Part shown: piece by piece, positions 44,936-57,059 of the stretch
Numbering within the stretch: the stretch's first letter is position 1
Layout: each line of letters opens with the position of its first letter
Source: Papaver somniferum
Taxonomy: Eukaryota > Streptophyta > Magnoliopsida > Ranunculales > Papaveraceae
Reading direction: 5' to 3'
Assembly (NCBI RefSeq): GCF_003573695.1
Contig: NC_039363.1
Coordinates: 165,804,747 to 165,868,746, forward strand
Length of the DNA: 64,000 nucleotides
Program-made: the position numbers and the translations under genes
The notes under the pieces: generated by a model
Told to the model about the DNA's origin: nothing
The model's database searches: none
What the model saw: only the letters and a program-made list of their open reading frames with translations

Positions 44936-45955
44936 AATGAGCTCATTTTTGGTATGTAGAGATTTGTAAAACGAGCATATCCTCAAAATATTAGCTTCCA
45001 ATACCTTATCGTTTGATTTTGGTTAAGCAAATGCCTCTCAACGTGTGTGATAGTGTAAAAATAAGAGTGTGATGGGATCCTATCCCTATAACTAATGGTC
45101 CATAATAAGTTAACAGGACCCAAAGAAATCTCATTACCGAACTCTATCACTCTTACAAATAGAAATCACGGAATCCAATATCATGCACACAACAGATGAT
45201 CAACTTAATTAAATATTTCCAAGACGTAGGAGAGGCATGACTAAATTGTAATCATCCATCCAATTCCAAGAACATATATGCAGAAAACCAAAAACATGTC
45301 AACATCATCTTTTTATAGACTTATTGAAATAAATATAAGAGGCATCAAACGGTTGCCAGAGTTATCAAACATTTGCAAGAGTCAAAATAAATTAACAGAC
45401 GGAGAATACTATTCATCTTTTTTATCTTTGACGCCTTTTTCCAATTTGTTTTTGTGAATTCATAAACTATGAGACTATGACGATCCGCCACTGTTCTTGC
45501 CAAGAACGAAATTCATATGGAGTCGGGAGTCCCATAACAGGAACGAGCCACAAAATAAGTCATACTGTCAGAGGTTCAAATTCTTTCCTATCATCCATTC
45601 TCATAACCAATTCGTATCTCTGACTATATGTACACAACACACAATTGCGAACTATCTTTTTGTTTTCTATACTACACTGAATCACCTTAACCATTAGCCA
45701 GCTGAATTCTTATTGTTCTTTGGTACAATGTTGAGACCGTTGGATGCTAGTTTGTAGGACACGGTTTATGGGGAGAGTGAGTCCAAAACCGTGTGGAACT
45801 CCAAAATCGTGTGCGGATCAAAATTAGATGAGAGTTTTAGTCTTTTCCCCAAATTTTCTCTAATTTATCCTGGTTTTGGAATCACATCAGAGCATAAATT
45901 CTCATAGTAATCAATACATACACAATTATTCAAATTTTTAAAGATTTCCCATGGA

Positions 45956-45957
<2 letters not shown>
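44936..45957. other. Intergenic DNA, no gene recognised
   Basis: Short frames only. A TTGGTATG at about 44950 also occurs at about 31695 before the L1 start and could be a worn target duplication, but this is weak. Confidence 0.4.

Positions 45958-46022
<65 letters not shown>
45958..46022. repeat. (TA)n microsatellite, about 32 units
   Basis: A 65-base uninterrupted AT dinucleotide run. It explains an open frame of repeated Tyr-Ile on the minus strand, which is not a gene. Confidence 0.95.
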
Positions 46023-46027
<5 letters not shown>

Positions 46028-46029
46028 TC

Positions 46030-46680
46030 AATCAACAATTTCAATTTATTCAAATCAAGATGTGGTTATATGATCGCTTACAAGAATAACAAAAACATCA
46101 AACTACAAGATAATAAGAACCCTAATACAAATGTCGATATCAATTACAAGTACATCACGAAGAGAAAGAGCCATATACCGTAAAGATACCAAATTTTTAT
46201 AAACGTAGTAGGGAAGGATGATGGTATAATCCGGAATCGATTACAACCATTTAATCTGATTTTCTTCTTCTTTAATAAGAGATACTCCTGTAACAAAGGA
46301 GTTATTTTCCCAAAATCTTGTAAATCCAAATCCAAACGAACTCAGATGCCATAAATCCTTTGGATTGTCGATGTTCTTGAATCGAGAATAGCAAGTCACG
46401 AACCAGCGATCAAGGTTTGAATAAATCGCCCTCAAATCGAAGAGAAACTCGCCCCAAATGGCGAAGAAAATTCGCTCTAAATAGCGAATAAATATGTCGA
46501 ATGACATCAAAAAAACAAAAAAACTACTTTTATTCGATTAAAACTTAAAAATAAAAAGAAATCTTGCTTAGATCTGGTCCAAAAAGGACCAAATATGAGC
46601 AATAAATTAATGGAGGCTAAGGTTTTTTTTCTTAGAGAGAAGAGGAAAGAGTTGGAGGATATATGTTCTAATCTATAAAA
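46030..46680 (-). other. Unassigned minus-strand open region
   Basis: An 89-residue frame (46510-46241) and a shorter overlapping one lie here. The peptide (FFAIWGEFLFDLRAIYSNL) has no motif I recognise. AAACCCTAA-type leader sequence occurs upstream on the same strand near 46930. It could be an exon of a decayed gene or chance. Confidence 0.25.
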
Positions 46681-46689
46681 ATTTGGTAC

Positions 46690-46872
46690 ATCCCAAGTAA
46701 ATTACAATGAGATTGGTAACTTTCCCTATAATCTAGAAACTAAAAACTAGGTCATTTAATTTTTTTAAAAGGTATTAATATGGGTAGAATTGGAAAAAAT
46801 TAACTCTCTCTGATGTTCCTTAATCTGCATGAAAAACTTTACAACATCAAGTAAAATGGAACAGAGGGAGTA
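46690..46872. mobile_element. Stowaway-like MITE end
   Basis: The right part ends AAAATGGAACAGAGGGAG followed by TA. On the minus strand this reads CTCCCTCTGTTCCATTTTAC, the classic Stowaway terminus next to a TA target site. The matching left terminus is not clear, so boundaries are approximate. Confidence 0.45.
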
Positions 46873-46874
46873 GT

Positions 46875-48900
46875 ATATATATGCTATTAGAGAAAGTGAA
46901 AAAAACACACCAAAAACTTCTTCTTTCTCTCTTAGGGTTTATATGTTTTCTCCTAAACGATAATATGTGAATCTCTTATTTTTCCCGAGGATTCAACCTC
47001 ATTAAATTCTCGTCTCTTTTCTTTTCTAGTTTGTGTATTGTGAAAAATACTATAACACTCTTACTATATGGGTTCAATATATAGAAGCCCCACAAAATGG
47101 ATCATTCTCTATCAACTCCGTTCTTTCACATTTTGATATTTCTAGGCCCAAAACTTTAGAATTCAGGGATTAATAATAAGAATATTATCCATAATAATTA
47201 TAATAATACTAAGACTGCCCTTTTGTATATATAGTGATAAAACTAGCTATAAATTTCATTTTCTTTTTCACTCACTCTCTCTCTATTTTGCTTTTCCTCT
47301 CTTTCTCGTCTAAATAAACATGGCAGATAATATAGTTTCTAATCGATATTTGCAGTGAAAATCAATTTCAAAACCTAAATCTAAGCAATAGAAAGGTTTG
47401 GGAAATTGTTGTCATCGATGGCGACGATAGAGCATCAGTTTCAGTGGAAAAAAATGAATCCGAGAAACAAATTTCAATTAATAGATAAGCAGATTCAACA
47501 TGAATTCATCATCAAGCTAAGTATAAGTATCATCTTCTATTAAAAATGATGATTCAATTGAATTTTTTATCTTGTAAGTTCTAGATTTGGCTTGATTTGG
47601 TAGGATTTGTTGATTTAATTTCAGATTCGTAATACGATTTTAATCTTTATTTATGATTTGTAAACAACTTTGATTAGAAATATTTCTACGATTTCAACTA
47701 ATATTCCTTGATGAACTCGTAATCGGAGTTTAGATCTGTTATAGTCTGCTCTTTGCATAGTTTTTTAGATGAAAATCTGGAGAAAATATTACAAAAATAT
47801 GCTAGGTTTCTTTATTGAGAATCAATCAATCTCTTTATTTTAAATCTCGATTGAAATTCTGTTTTCAGATTCGATATCAACGAATCGTCATCTCTATCAC
47901 CCATCTATTATTTATGAATCTCATACTTGACTGAATTGCTCAATTTTATGTACTTTACTTCTGACACTATGTAGTTTGATATATCTTTGTCAATAAAATC
48001 GAATTTAGTTGTTACATAGTATTTTTTATTGGAAATTAGTGGCGGTGATATGGTTGGTTGTGGATTTGAAATTGCAGGTTGATTTTTGAACTAAATTGTT
48101 GGAGCTAAAACAAGGAAATGTGATGTTGTTGATGGAATTTGCAGAAGAAAGGAGTGGAGATGTAGTGGTCACCGAGTTGTAAATACAGGCTAGTATTGGA
48201 CGTGAATGGCTATGTTAGTATGAGTTATAGATGGATATGTGGTGGTGCTATTGTGGATTGCAAGTAATATTGCAGGGGAAGAGAAGAATGTTGCAATTGA
48301 TTTTTTGAGTTAATGAGTTGTAGGTGATTGAATGAAAACTTGAACCTGAAATTACACATTGCAGCCAAGATTTTTTCTCCTCATACTTCAGGTTTAGGTT
48401 TGATATGTGTAACTCTTAGTTTTTCAGTTTTAGGTTTAAGTTCTCATACTTCAGCTGAGCTCTTTTGTTGTTTAATTTTGATGTTCAAGTAATTTCCGTG
48501 TTAAAATTGTTAAAAAAAAATAGTAGTGCAAGGTGGTAGGTTCAGCTGAACTCAAGTGCTGCAACTGAAATGGATTGAGTGAATTACCTGAAGTAGATGT
48601 TTGTTGCAGTTGGAGTTGAAGCTGAAATAGCTTGACTGAATTACCTGAAGTAGATGTGTGACTGAATTATCTTCTGCAAAACTATTGTATTCAGTCACTC
48701 ACAAACAGTGGTTGTATATGGAAATTGTCAATCTGTTTTGTGCCAACCAACTGGAGGTAAAGATAGACTTACTGAGGGAAGATCCCTTTTAAACTCCTTA
48801 TGTTTACATCATCATTTGTTTAAAACTTGCCATAGAATTTTAGGAAAAGTCATGAACCTTATGTTGGTAGGAAACCCATATTTTGATGAAATTGTGTTGT
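46875..48900. other. Intergenic DNA with a possible promoter-leader
   Basis: A CT-rich leader-like stretch (47260-47310, CTCTCTCTCTATTTTGC) precedes ATG 47322, but the frame closes after 12 codons. 48100-48660 holds repeated phrases such as TGAATTACCTGAAGTAGATGT (twice, about 70 bases apart). No protein family recognised. Confidence 0.35.
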
Positions 48901-48904
48901 AATC

Positions 48905-50215
48905 AACATGTGTATCTACTAGTTACAAATGCAAAAAAAAAAATGTGTATTTTCTAGTTACAGATGCATTATGATGTGTAATTTCTGGTTACACTTACAT
49001 TTTGGATGTGTAATTGTTGATTACACGTGCATTTAAGTATGTGTATCTGATGATTACACTTGCTTAGATGATTCTGCTATGAAGCTGACATTTCAAAAGG
49101 TAAATAATATAGATCTGCTTACTTTGTGTTTTGTATTCTACAATTGATGTGCTTATTGTCTATCTAGTGAACTATCGAGTAAACAGGATAGATCTGCTTA
49201 CTTTTAGCTTCTAGCTTATGTTCTCATGCACCTGTTGATATTTCTGATACTCTGCATCATAAATTTATCATGATTTAAAACCAGCAATAATCAACATTAC
49301 TTGTTTCAAAGAGAAAATTTCGTAGATATACAACACTTTCCAAAATGTGTATGATTCCCTAATTTCGCGCCACACATGCTAATTAGATGTGTAACTTATA
49401 GATACACATGCCAATTGAATTGAATAAGAAACAAGGAAATTATTTTCTTGTACACTGATTAGAGGAATTTCTTGGGACGTTTAGATTTATTTTTGAAGTG
49501 CCGGATGAGGGCTTACTGTTTTGGAGGAAACTGGTAAGTGAATTCTATCTTTACAAGCAAACGGGTAAGTGAATTTTACCTTTACCTATACAAACCATTA
49601 CATTATTACCTATACAAACCATTACATTATTTTTGTTAAGAATCTTAGATGATACGCATGGGTGTTTGTAAAAAACGTTTTTGTCCTTCTTAGCTATATA
49701 GTCAGCTGCAGAATTGCGCAAAAGAGTAGACTGCATCTATTAGGCAGTTATATTCATTGTAGATGTGGAATTGAGCTTTAGCTCCAATAACAAATGAACT
49801 GCATGCAACAGGACAAAAGCTTCAGCTTGTCGACTACTATTAATGTGCTTGCTCGAGCTCTATCATCTACCTGCAACTTTGTAACTAATAATACCACTAT
49901 CACAAAAATTTGTATTAGGATTTGATGCATGAACATAAAGTTGTTTGGACGACTATTTGTAGTCATTAAGACTAAAGTGAAAATTGTATTCATAGGTAAT
50001 AATAATCATATAATTCCCCCTTGTTATGACTAATGTCCGTGATTATTGTTTTTCAGCTGAGGTATCTGTACTGTCTTTTTTTTTTAATGTGTAGCTATTA
50101 GTTATACATGCTAATTAGATGTGTGACTTTTAGGTGCACAATCTAAAATGGATGTGTAGCTACTAGTTACACGTGTCAATTAGATGTGTAACTTATAGAT
50201 ACATGTCAATTGAAC
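48905..50215. repeat. Dispersed GTGTAACT/AGTTACAC palindromic repeats
   Basis: A degenerate unit of about 30 bases, roughly GATGTGTAACTANTAGTTACACATGCATT, recurs near 48913, 48951, 48979, 49008, 49042, 49385, 50088, 50150 and 50185. Each unit is itself nearly self-complementary. Clusters flank the LINE RNase H relic. Confidence 0.65.
49540..49960 (-). pseudogene. LINE RNase H relic
   Basis: On the minus strand the frame reads YVHASNPNTNF, later SSRQAEAFVLLHAVHLLLELKL and, in a second frame, LLRNSAADYIAKKDK. These match the RNase H domain of L1 elements (first Asp changed to His, the Glu of QAEA kept, and the final N..AD motif). Stops are frequent and no other domain is left. Confidence 0.5.
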
Positions 50216-51008
50216 AACTGTTATTATTGATTGCTGGGCTCAGAGAGTCGCAGTTCGATGCCATATCATGAGCATCAAATAACTAATATGTCCCCGAGGT
50301 AGTTAAAAAAGTAGTGCTTAGTCAAAAGTACTTTTGATGTGCAGAATGCTAATGGAGAGTATGTTGAGGAGTGGGACAACACTAATTGTAGACCGTTATT
50401 CTTACTCCAGGGTGGATTTTTCATATGCTAAGGGTCTAGATATTAAATGGTGTAAGGTGATTCTCGTTAGAAACTCTACATACACATGCTTGACGTTTTT
50501 TTACTTATGAGATGACTGCAGAACTCATTATATGTCACAGGGTCAAGAGAAAGGTTAGCTGGTTCCAGATCTAGCAGTATTTTTCATTGAGCTGTAACAT
50601 TTCAGGTACTGTTTTACGATCTAACTTAGAAAACCGTCCAATATTTCACCATGTTTCTCCTCTTCAGACCTTTAACATTGATGTCATCCAATGATTTAAT
50701 CTTATGTATAAGATATGGACTTCTAGAAGCTATTTGTTGGAACAAAAAAGACGTTGATCATTGAATTGTTTACAAACCTTGACATATGATGCATCCATTT
50801 TCATGCATATGAAGGGAGCTAATCGACTTGCCCTCCATCTAGCAGGGGCTACATAAATAGTTTGTTATGGTATTATGAGTAAGTAAGCTGCAATTATGTT
50901 TTGGTAGATTCGCAGAAGCAACCGTGTTGTTCTTTTAGATTTTGGATTTGTTATATTTAATTTCTTTTAAAACAAAGTTTCATGGTTTAGACAGGTTCAT
51001 TATTGAAT
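50216..51008. other. Intergenic DNA, nothing recognised
   Basis: No frame with family motifs and no inverted repeat found by eye. Confidence 0.4.
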
Positions 51009-51080
51009 GAGTCTGTGGCACAGTGGTAGTGCGTCTGACATCAAGTCAGAAGGTTGTGTGTTCGATTCACACCATATTTT
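51009..51080 (+). tRNA. tRNA-Trp-like sequence with UCA anticodon (probable pseudogene)
   Basis: Closely resembles plant tRNA-Trp in the D arm (TGGCACAGTGGTAGTGCG), anticodon stem (TCTGA/TCAGA) and T arm (GTGTG-TTCGATT-CACAC). The A box fits the consensus at 11 of 11. The anticodon loop is CATCAAG, giving UCA, which would read UGA stop codons, instead of the CCA of tRNA-Trp. The acceptor stem GAGTCTG pairs with CATATTT at six of seven positions if G-U pairs are allowed. Position 33, normally an invariant U, is A, and the discriminator base is T. This points to a pseudogene or a tRNA-derived SINE head rather than a working suppressor. Confidence 0.5.
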
Positions 51081-51445
51081 ATGGTAACTGTTTTGTTATT
51101 TGCATGTTATTTAGTCACTTGCGTACTACCACTATCTCGAATTGTAGCGGCATGCATGTTTCAAGTGCCAGTCTTTATATACAATCTAAAGTATATTATT
51201 ATGTTACGCTGAGTCACTATACTTTGTTGGCACATATTTGAAGCCTCATGTGAGTGTTCGAGATTTCTTTAGTATTCCGTGTGGTATTATATGTTAAGTT
51301 ATCTCTTAACAGGGTGTTATTCCATTAATAACGAATCTCATAATCTGTAACAGCTACCAATTCAACGTGGACATTTTTGATTAGCATTACTGCATTTCAA
51401 TAATTATAAACGTTATTAACTCTCGTTATATTTTGCAGAGAGTAA

Positions 51446-52269
51446 CAAGGGTTTACTCAATACATACTTTTCTAGATTTGTATCGATTTAAAAAGAGTCA
51501 TGAAAAATAACAACTTTTGGAGAGTTCTACACAGTACGAAAAATACTTGCAGTAGAGTTGGCCTAGTTCTTGTAGAGATTTGTAAAGTTATAAAACGTTA
51601 TGAAAACAAGATTTCTAGAGAATTGTGTAACAACCAAGCATGACAAATCCAGATATTTGTAGAATTCTATAAAATTTATCCTATCAAAAGCAATTCTTGA
51701 AAAACGTTGATTGCAAATTAAATTGAGCAGCAATCATAATCTGTACACTTTAGCCATTAACAAAAATTCTCATTTTAACAAATAACAAAACCAAAAAAGT
51801 TTGATCGTATCATATGTATCACATATATATATATTTTTATATATATAAATATATAGCATTTAAGATATAATTAAAAATAGAGAGAGAGATAAAAATGGAT
51901 CGAGAGTATACGTGCAAGCGCTTGCATCAACTTGAAATAAAAACAAATAATATCAAAAATAAAATAAAAGATAATAATGAAGTTTTAAATTTTTGTAGAA
52001 GTCTCTCAAAATCTTTCATATTTTGCAAGACTTTCTCTAAGGCAAAAATACACATAAATATCATTCAAAGTCTTAAAAATTGGTAGGTATGCAAAGTCTT
52101 TAAATTTTCTTGTTTATAATGAGTAACACAAACTTTGAATTTACAAGTATATAACGAGTAACATATACTTACAAGGAGTTTTCTAAAGTATACAACTAGT
52201 AATACAATACTTTGGAAATCTATTAAAGTCTCTAGAAATCATAAAAAGTATTTATTGAGTAAATCCCTG
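51446..52269. mobile_element. hAT-like MITE (824 bp)
   Basis: The ends CAAGGGTTTACTCAATA (left) and, inverted, CAGGGATTTACTCAATA (right) agree at 15 of 17 positions and start with the CA-GG signature of hAT elements. The interior is AT-rich, with repeated GTAAYA-type motifs near the right end, and has no transposase. An 8-bp target duplication is not evident. Confidence 0.65.
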
Positions 52270-52605
52270 TAAGTATCCTACATTTGTAGAAAAGGAAGGA
52301 GCATGAGATTATATAAATATAGTTTAATGCCGCGATAAAACTAAAACAATTGGTTTTGTAGGAGTCTGTTAATAAAGGACAACCTCTTGGAACTTATAGT
52401 TTGGCAACTTCTGCTGAGAATTCAACGTATTTCATCGCCAAGTAAGGTAACAAAATGCTCAATAATTTCATTTCCAAGGATACAATCGTTTCAATTTTTT
52501 CAATACTGGGATCCGAAACAGTTGAGAAATAGACTTATGCGTAAATATATTCTAATTTCCACACTTAAATGCTACTACAATCTACTTACCAACAAAGATG
52601 TAAAA

Positions 52606-52980
52606 TCACCTGATATGAACCCAAGTTCCCTCGCTAGGAATACCTTGATGAATAACATATAATATGTAGTACCCGGATGGGGTGAGAATGCTAGACTTGG
52701 GCGTTCTTACTTGGGCAATGTACGTGGAGGTTGCAACCTTGAGATAGTTTCCACCTCCCATATGCAGCAACCTTTGATTCATTGAAAGAGAATATGTTGT
52801 GAAAGAAGAGGATATCATTGTAACAATTACATGTTGTGGGCTAAATTTACCTGAAATTGTATATTAAACCTCAAAATTTCTCCATATTTTAGATTTGTTT
52901 GTGTTGTAGGAGATAGAATGGTAGGTCGGATACTGGCGAACTCTGTACCCAAATATGCTAGCGAGAATGCTTCTAAAGGA
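52606..52980 (-). pseudogene. C-terminal fragment of a galactose/glyoxal-oxidase-like gene
   Basis: The minus strand reads YLGTEFASIRPTILSP, then LKYGE, and after a one-base shift near 52855 GKFSPQHVIVTMISSSFTTY, SLSMNQRLLHMGGGNYLKV and PSGYYILYVIHQGIPSEG, ending WVHIR stop. This is the DUF1929 C-terminal domain of plant glyoxal/aldehyde oxidases (GLOX, galactose-oxidase fold). The His of SFTT-H is Tyr here; in the family that position is usually His, a copper ligand. The rest of the gene (catalytic Cys and kelch repeats) is absent upstream. Functional relatives are secreted copper enzymes making hydrogen peroxide. Truncated and frameshifted, so a relic. Confidence 0.7.
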
Positions 52981-53819
52981 TTTTCCCTATTTCCTATCTC
53001 ACTTTTCCTATTTCTCATCTCTTCACAATTTCTAAAGTGAATCTATATTTTAATTCTAATTCTCCCTATGTACCACCCACAATAGTCAAAATTAATTTTG
53101 ACCATGACTATAAAACTATTTATCTTCTTCTTCCACTAGTCTTCATTTTCCTTGAACCTTCTTTAATCTCCCCTTTTCATTAAAAACAAAAATTAAGAAG
53201 CTATCAATTAAGTTAGGAACCCCAATCACTTTTAATTATGGAAAAAAAATATGTTAGAAACCCTAAATTGAAGTTCTATTCAGTTATTATAAGAAGCTAT
53301 CACGTTAGGAACCCTAAAATAAATTTCTATTTAGTTTTTAGGGTCATGTTAACCTATATACCCGTATATAGGTTAAGAGTGAATAAATAATTAATATTTT
53401 GTATTAGATTTAGATATCCTTGTTGGGATTCTAAATATCTAGAAAATTAAAAATTTCCTTGAAAATAGAAATTAAAGTTCCTACTAATTTGACTAAGTTT
53501 ACTTTTCTTATTTTTCTCTCTCTGTATCAGTACTCGTCAATGATTATATGTGTGTTATCATCTCTTTTGTGCAAAAATAAATTGAAAAACTAAATCGGCT
53601 CTTGTTCTTCCTTTGTTCACTGAATCACCATCTTTTAACAGAGGATTATTGTCCTGTGCATGGTTTTGTGGTTAAAAAAGAGACTCATAGAGAAAAAAAA
53701 TCCATAATCTAAACAATTATATTTGCTTAATATCACCACAATCAAATCCAGAAATACAACACCTATAAATATTCCCATCTAAATCATGTAAACTTCCTAA
53801 AAATTTGTTGCAATTTTTT
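52981..53819. other. Intergenic DNA between GLOX relic and LINE fragment
   Basis: Contains a short near-duplicate: GAAGCTATCA...TTAGGAACCC with AAATT..AAGTTCTATT (about 53195 and 53290). No gene recognised. Confidence 0.4.
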
Positions 53820-55255
53820 TAACGATCACCAAATTCTTCTTCTATTTTTTTTATAGAAAAAGCTTAGGCCTAGAAAGGCACTTAAGACCCGAACATAGAG
53901 TTTGTGTTGGCTTGGTAGCAACAGTGCTAAATTAAAAGCGTCCATATTTTGTTGTCTATGAATGATGCTAAGATTCAGTAAAACAAAAGATATTGGGTGA
54001 ATACCCATATTTCGACTACTTTCTTCTTTTTCATCTTGACAGTTTCTTCTTTCGTGGTAGCTAATGTGAAATATTCCTATAACAGCTTCATGATAGAGTA
54101 ATTTGAAACGAACTAGAACCTCCATTGCCTCAGCAGATATGGTAACGTTTGTCTGCTGTAATTCTTTGGCCCATTGGAAAGCTAGGTCCGCCCCTTCTGT
54201 TGCTCCCTCTGCTCCATAGTATCCTGCATGTCCTCTGGTTCCAGTGAGGTTTCCTGCAAAATCTGTCATTATCAGAGCAGTGTAGTATAATGAGGTTGGG
54301 GGGTCTTGTAGTGTGCATATTTTGATATTTTTTCCAAACTCTGCTGTAGAATTCAGAGTATAGGAAGTAATATTATGTTGAGATGTTGTGTCAGTTTCCT
54401 CAGGCAAGAGAGGAAAACTGTTCATAATATGCCCTTGCATATGATGTATTCTATTATGATTGCACAAGTGCTGCTTAATACGGAGTGAAGTTATTCCCGC
54501 ATTAGGCTGAATTTGTTGGAAAATGAGATCACATCTCGCTTTCCATATATACCAACAGGTAATGGCATTGATGTTGCAGTTAGAACTAGTGATTCCAGGT
54601 TGAAGCCAAGAGTTCAAACAGTCAATGAAGATGGTATTGCTATCAAAATGGGTATTAATGGAGCCCGAAACCTTCTGCTAGACCAGAATAGCAGCTGGAC
54701 AATTTAAGAACATTTGAGGCATGGTTTCTGCTTCTACAGTATTGCAAACCGTGCATGTAGGGTTGATGTAATGAAGAATGCTAGTTGTTTTGCCATTGGT
54801 TGGAAGTATTCCATGTGAACATTGATGCCACTTCCATGTTCCAGATAGCTGCCCAGTTCCCTATAGTGGTGTCATTTCTGTAAAGGTTTACAATTTTTTC
54901 CTTATATAATTCCTTGACAGAGAAAACACCTTTATCATTGAGATCCCATATTATTATATCTTCTTCATTTGGGTGCGTCTGCAGATTGACAATCACTGCA
55001 GCCTTGTCATTGCTAAAGTAGGTAAGAATTAGAGCTGCATCCCAAGTTCCATCTGGTAGAATTAAGGACTCTAACATTTCAATATGTTGTGGGCAATTCT
55101 GTGGTTTTGGCTGTTTCAGAGAGGTGTTTGGGATCCAAATGTCATCCCATATCTTTATCTTTTTCCCGTTGCCAATTCTCCAGAAGCAGTGATGTTGTAT
55201 GTTGTTGATGCCTTCTAGGATTCATTTCCATACCCATGAATCTCCATCCTTAGCT
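53820..55255 (-). pseudogene. 5'-truncated L1 fragment (zinc finger and RNase H)
   Basis: Minus strand. Starts near 55250, inside ORF2 after the reverse transcriptase (DDIWIPNTSLKQPK in one frame), then LPDGTWDAALI and EEDIIIWDLNDKGVFSVKELY (55077-54781). A frameshift follows in the zinc-binding segment. The last frame from 54617 has NAITCWYIWKARCDLIF and an RNase H domain (ALIMTDFAGNLTGTRGHAG, GADLAFQWAKEL) in which later acidic residues are lost. T-runs at 53814-53821 and 53845-53852 may mark the A-tail. It is a different L1 lineage from those at 23169 and 31712. Confidence 0.75.
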
Positions 55256-55650
55256 TGGATTACTTTATATTGATTTTATCTATTTCCCATCCATGTTTTC
55301 CCTAATTCTCATCCCAACCATACAAATCATTTTTTGGTAACTCTTTTAGGTAGGGTAAACAAAACTCATCCTACTATTTTTTACGGGTAAATTTCATCTT
55401 CATCACCGCCGTCTTCCTTCTTTCCCCCTCTCTCTCAAATCTTAAATCCAACACTACTATTATCTCCTCTTTACTTACGTCTACATGTTGTACTATTCTG
55501 AGACACGACCTAATGATATTTCAATAAGTCAGGATGTTGTGATCTCTTAATAACTTTGTACTAAAAACTAATTAATTTTCTCTTCCTTTCTTGGACTTTC
55601 GTGTTGATGCTATGGAAATAGTGTAAATGAACTAAGATTTAGATGCCAAG
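55256..55650. other. Intergenic DNA
   Basis: No gene recognised. Pyrimidine-rich stretch 55380-55480. Confidence 0.4.
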
Positions 55651-55654
55651 GGAA

Positions 55655-55735
55655 CATATAAAGAGTTGGTGCTCAGCTTGTTGTTCGGCTGCCAACTAAA
55701 AACTATGTTGTGTAATTTTATTTACTAATGTTGTT
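55655..55735 (+). repeat. 3'-end fragment of the RT-derived family seen at 10986-12415
   Basis: GTTGGTGCTCAGCTTGTTGTTCGGCTGCCAACTAAAA-type sequence encodes VGAQLVVRLPTK, corresponding to VGAQLVARFPTK at the 3' end of the 10986-12415 fragment. Only this terminal piece is recognisable. Confidence 0.5.
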
Positions 55736-56029
55736 CAATTAGGTTTTCATTGTATTAGTATTAGACATTCCTAAATTTAATAATTTTGCATTAATGGATT
55801 GATTTTTTTAATTGTTCACACTATTATATGACGCATGGAAAAAAGAAAAAGAAAACTAAGTTTCACAATTCAATCTTCAAACCTGATTAAAATGATGATT
55901 TGATAATGAATTTCCAACCTAATTAATTTGGTAATAGTAAGAGTGCAAGTTAATTATGGTAAATATTAGAATGAGTTTTGTTTCAGTTTTATAAAATCTG
56001 ATTTGCATGAATTGGTGGAGATTAGGAAA

Positions 56030-56640
56030 GACCGCTACTGTTCACAGGGCCGACTTCTGTTATCTACAGGCACGACTCATCTATCACTTGGAAAGTCTAT
56101 ATCTACTCTATCTCCTATATTGAGACAAAGTCGTATTACTATATAGTATTCGATTATGCACATTTGAGATTTCGAGCTGAGTTTAACTCGTTTACACATT
56201 TCTCGAAATATGTGTTGGTAAGCTTTCGCTTCAACCAAGTTCATATTATATTCTTGGCGAAAGTCAAAAGATGATCATATGAAAATTACCGAGTAACATC
56301 TTACATGGTTTGTGTGATACAATCATTTGGTGTAGACTTGAAATGTTTTGTTATGATTATTTCAATAACTTGAAAATTGCTTTGATGTTAATAGTGTGTA
56401 AAACGGCTATTGTTATCCTCTAAGAAAGTTTCAATGATTGCAATAGAGTTTAGAACTATTGGATTATGAAAATAGTATGCATTCTTGCATGTATGTAAAC
56501 CATGACCCTAACTATAGTATGCATACCCGTATCTGTACTTGCAGTTGTGAAATTCCGTGTACCAAGTACACATACCGGTATGCGTACTTGCGTAAGTGTT
56601 GATGGGGGTTTTTAGTTCAAGGCTAAAATTGTAAAACCCT
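56030..56640 (+). repeat. Diverged Sirevirus-type LTR fragment
   Basis: Blocks such as CTATCTCCTA...GAGACAAAGTCGTA, CACATTTGA-ATTTCGAGCTGAGT, TTCTCGAAAT..GTGTTGGTAA and GGCGAAAGTC match, in order, the LTR of the 12469-21422 element read on its sense strand. Neither LTR end is evident. Confidence 0.6.
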
Positions 56641-57055
56641 GTGTTTAATGCGCTATCACCCTGCAAGGGGTAAACCATTTAAGAAGTGACGAGTGCAAAA
56701 AACCTCTTCGCTCATTGAGCAATTCAATATATATATATGAAATTCACTCAGAATAGTGCGTGTGGCAACAATCCCAAATATTCTGTGAATTTTTCCACCA
56801 ATATCATTCACTAATGCATTGCACGCCTGGTATTCTCCCGTGTTATGTTCCGTAGCCGAACTCCCAATATTGACATGACATGACGATTAATGTTCACTCT
56901 CAGCAGAGTAGCATGAATCTCCCGAAGTGTCAGTATTGAGATCTGTACAAAAATACTCACACATGCTGCATCGTTCTCTGACAAAGAGATTTTCGTATCG
57001 ACGCACTTTTAATTAAAAGATGGCTCGATCGAACATGTTTAAATTCCTTAGGGAA
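56641..57055. other. Unassigned repeat-like DNA
   Basis: GC content rises here relative to the flanks and continues into the 228-bp array. No gene recognised. Confidence 0.35.
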
Positions 57056-57059
57056 AATC

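Noticed and set aside
44945..44958. TTGGTATG as target duplication of the split L1
   Set aside because: Only eight bases agree with the left flank near 31695 and the tail boundary is unclear, so it was not used.
45865..46053. Protein of repeated Tyr-Ile
   Set aside because: It is the translation of the (TA)n microsatellite.
47322..47360. Gene start after a CT-rich leader (MADNIVSNRYLQ)
   Set aside because: The frame closes after 12 codons and no downstream exon could be found by eye.
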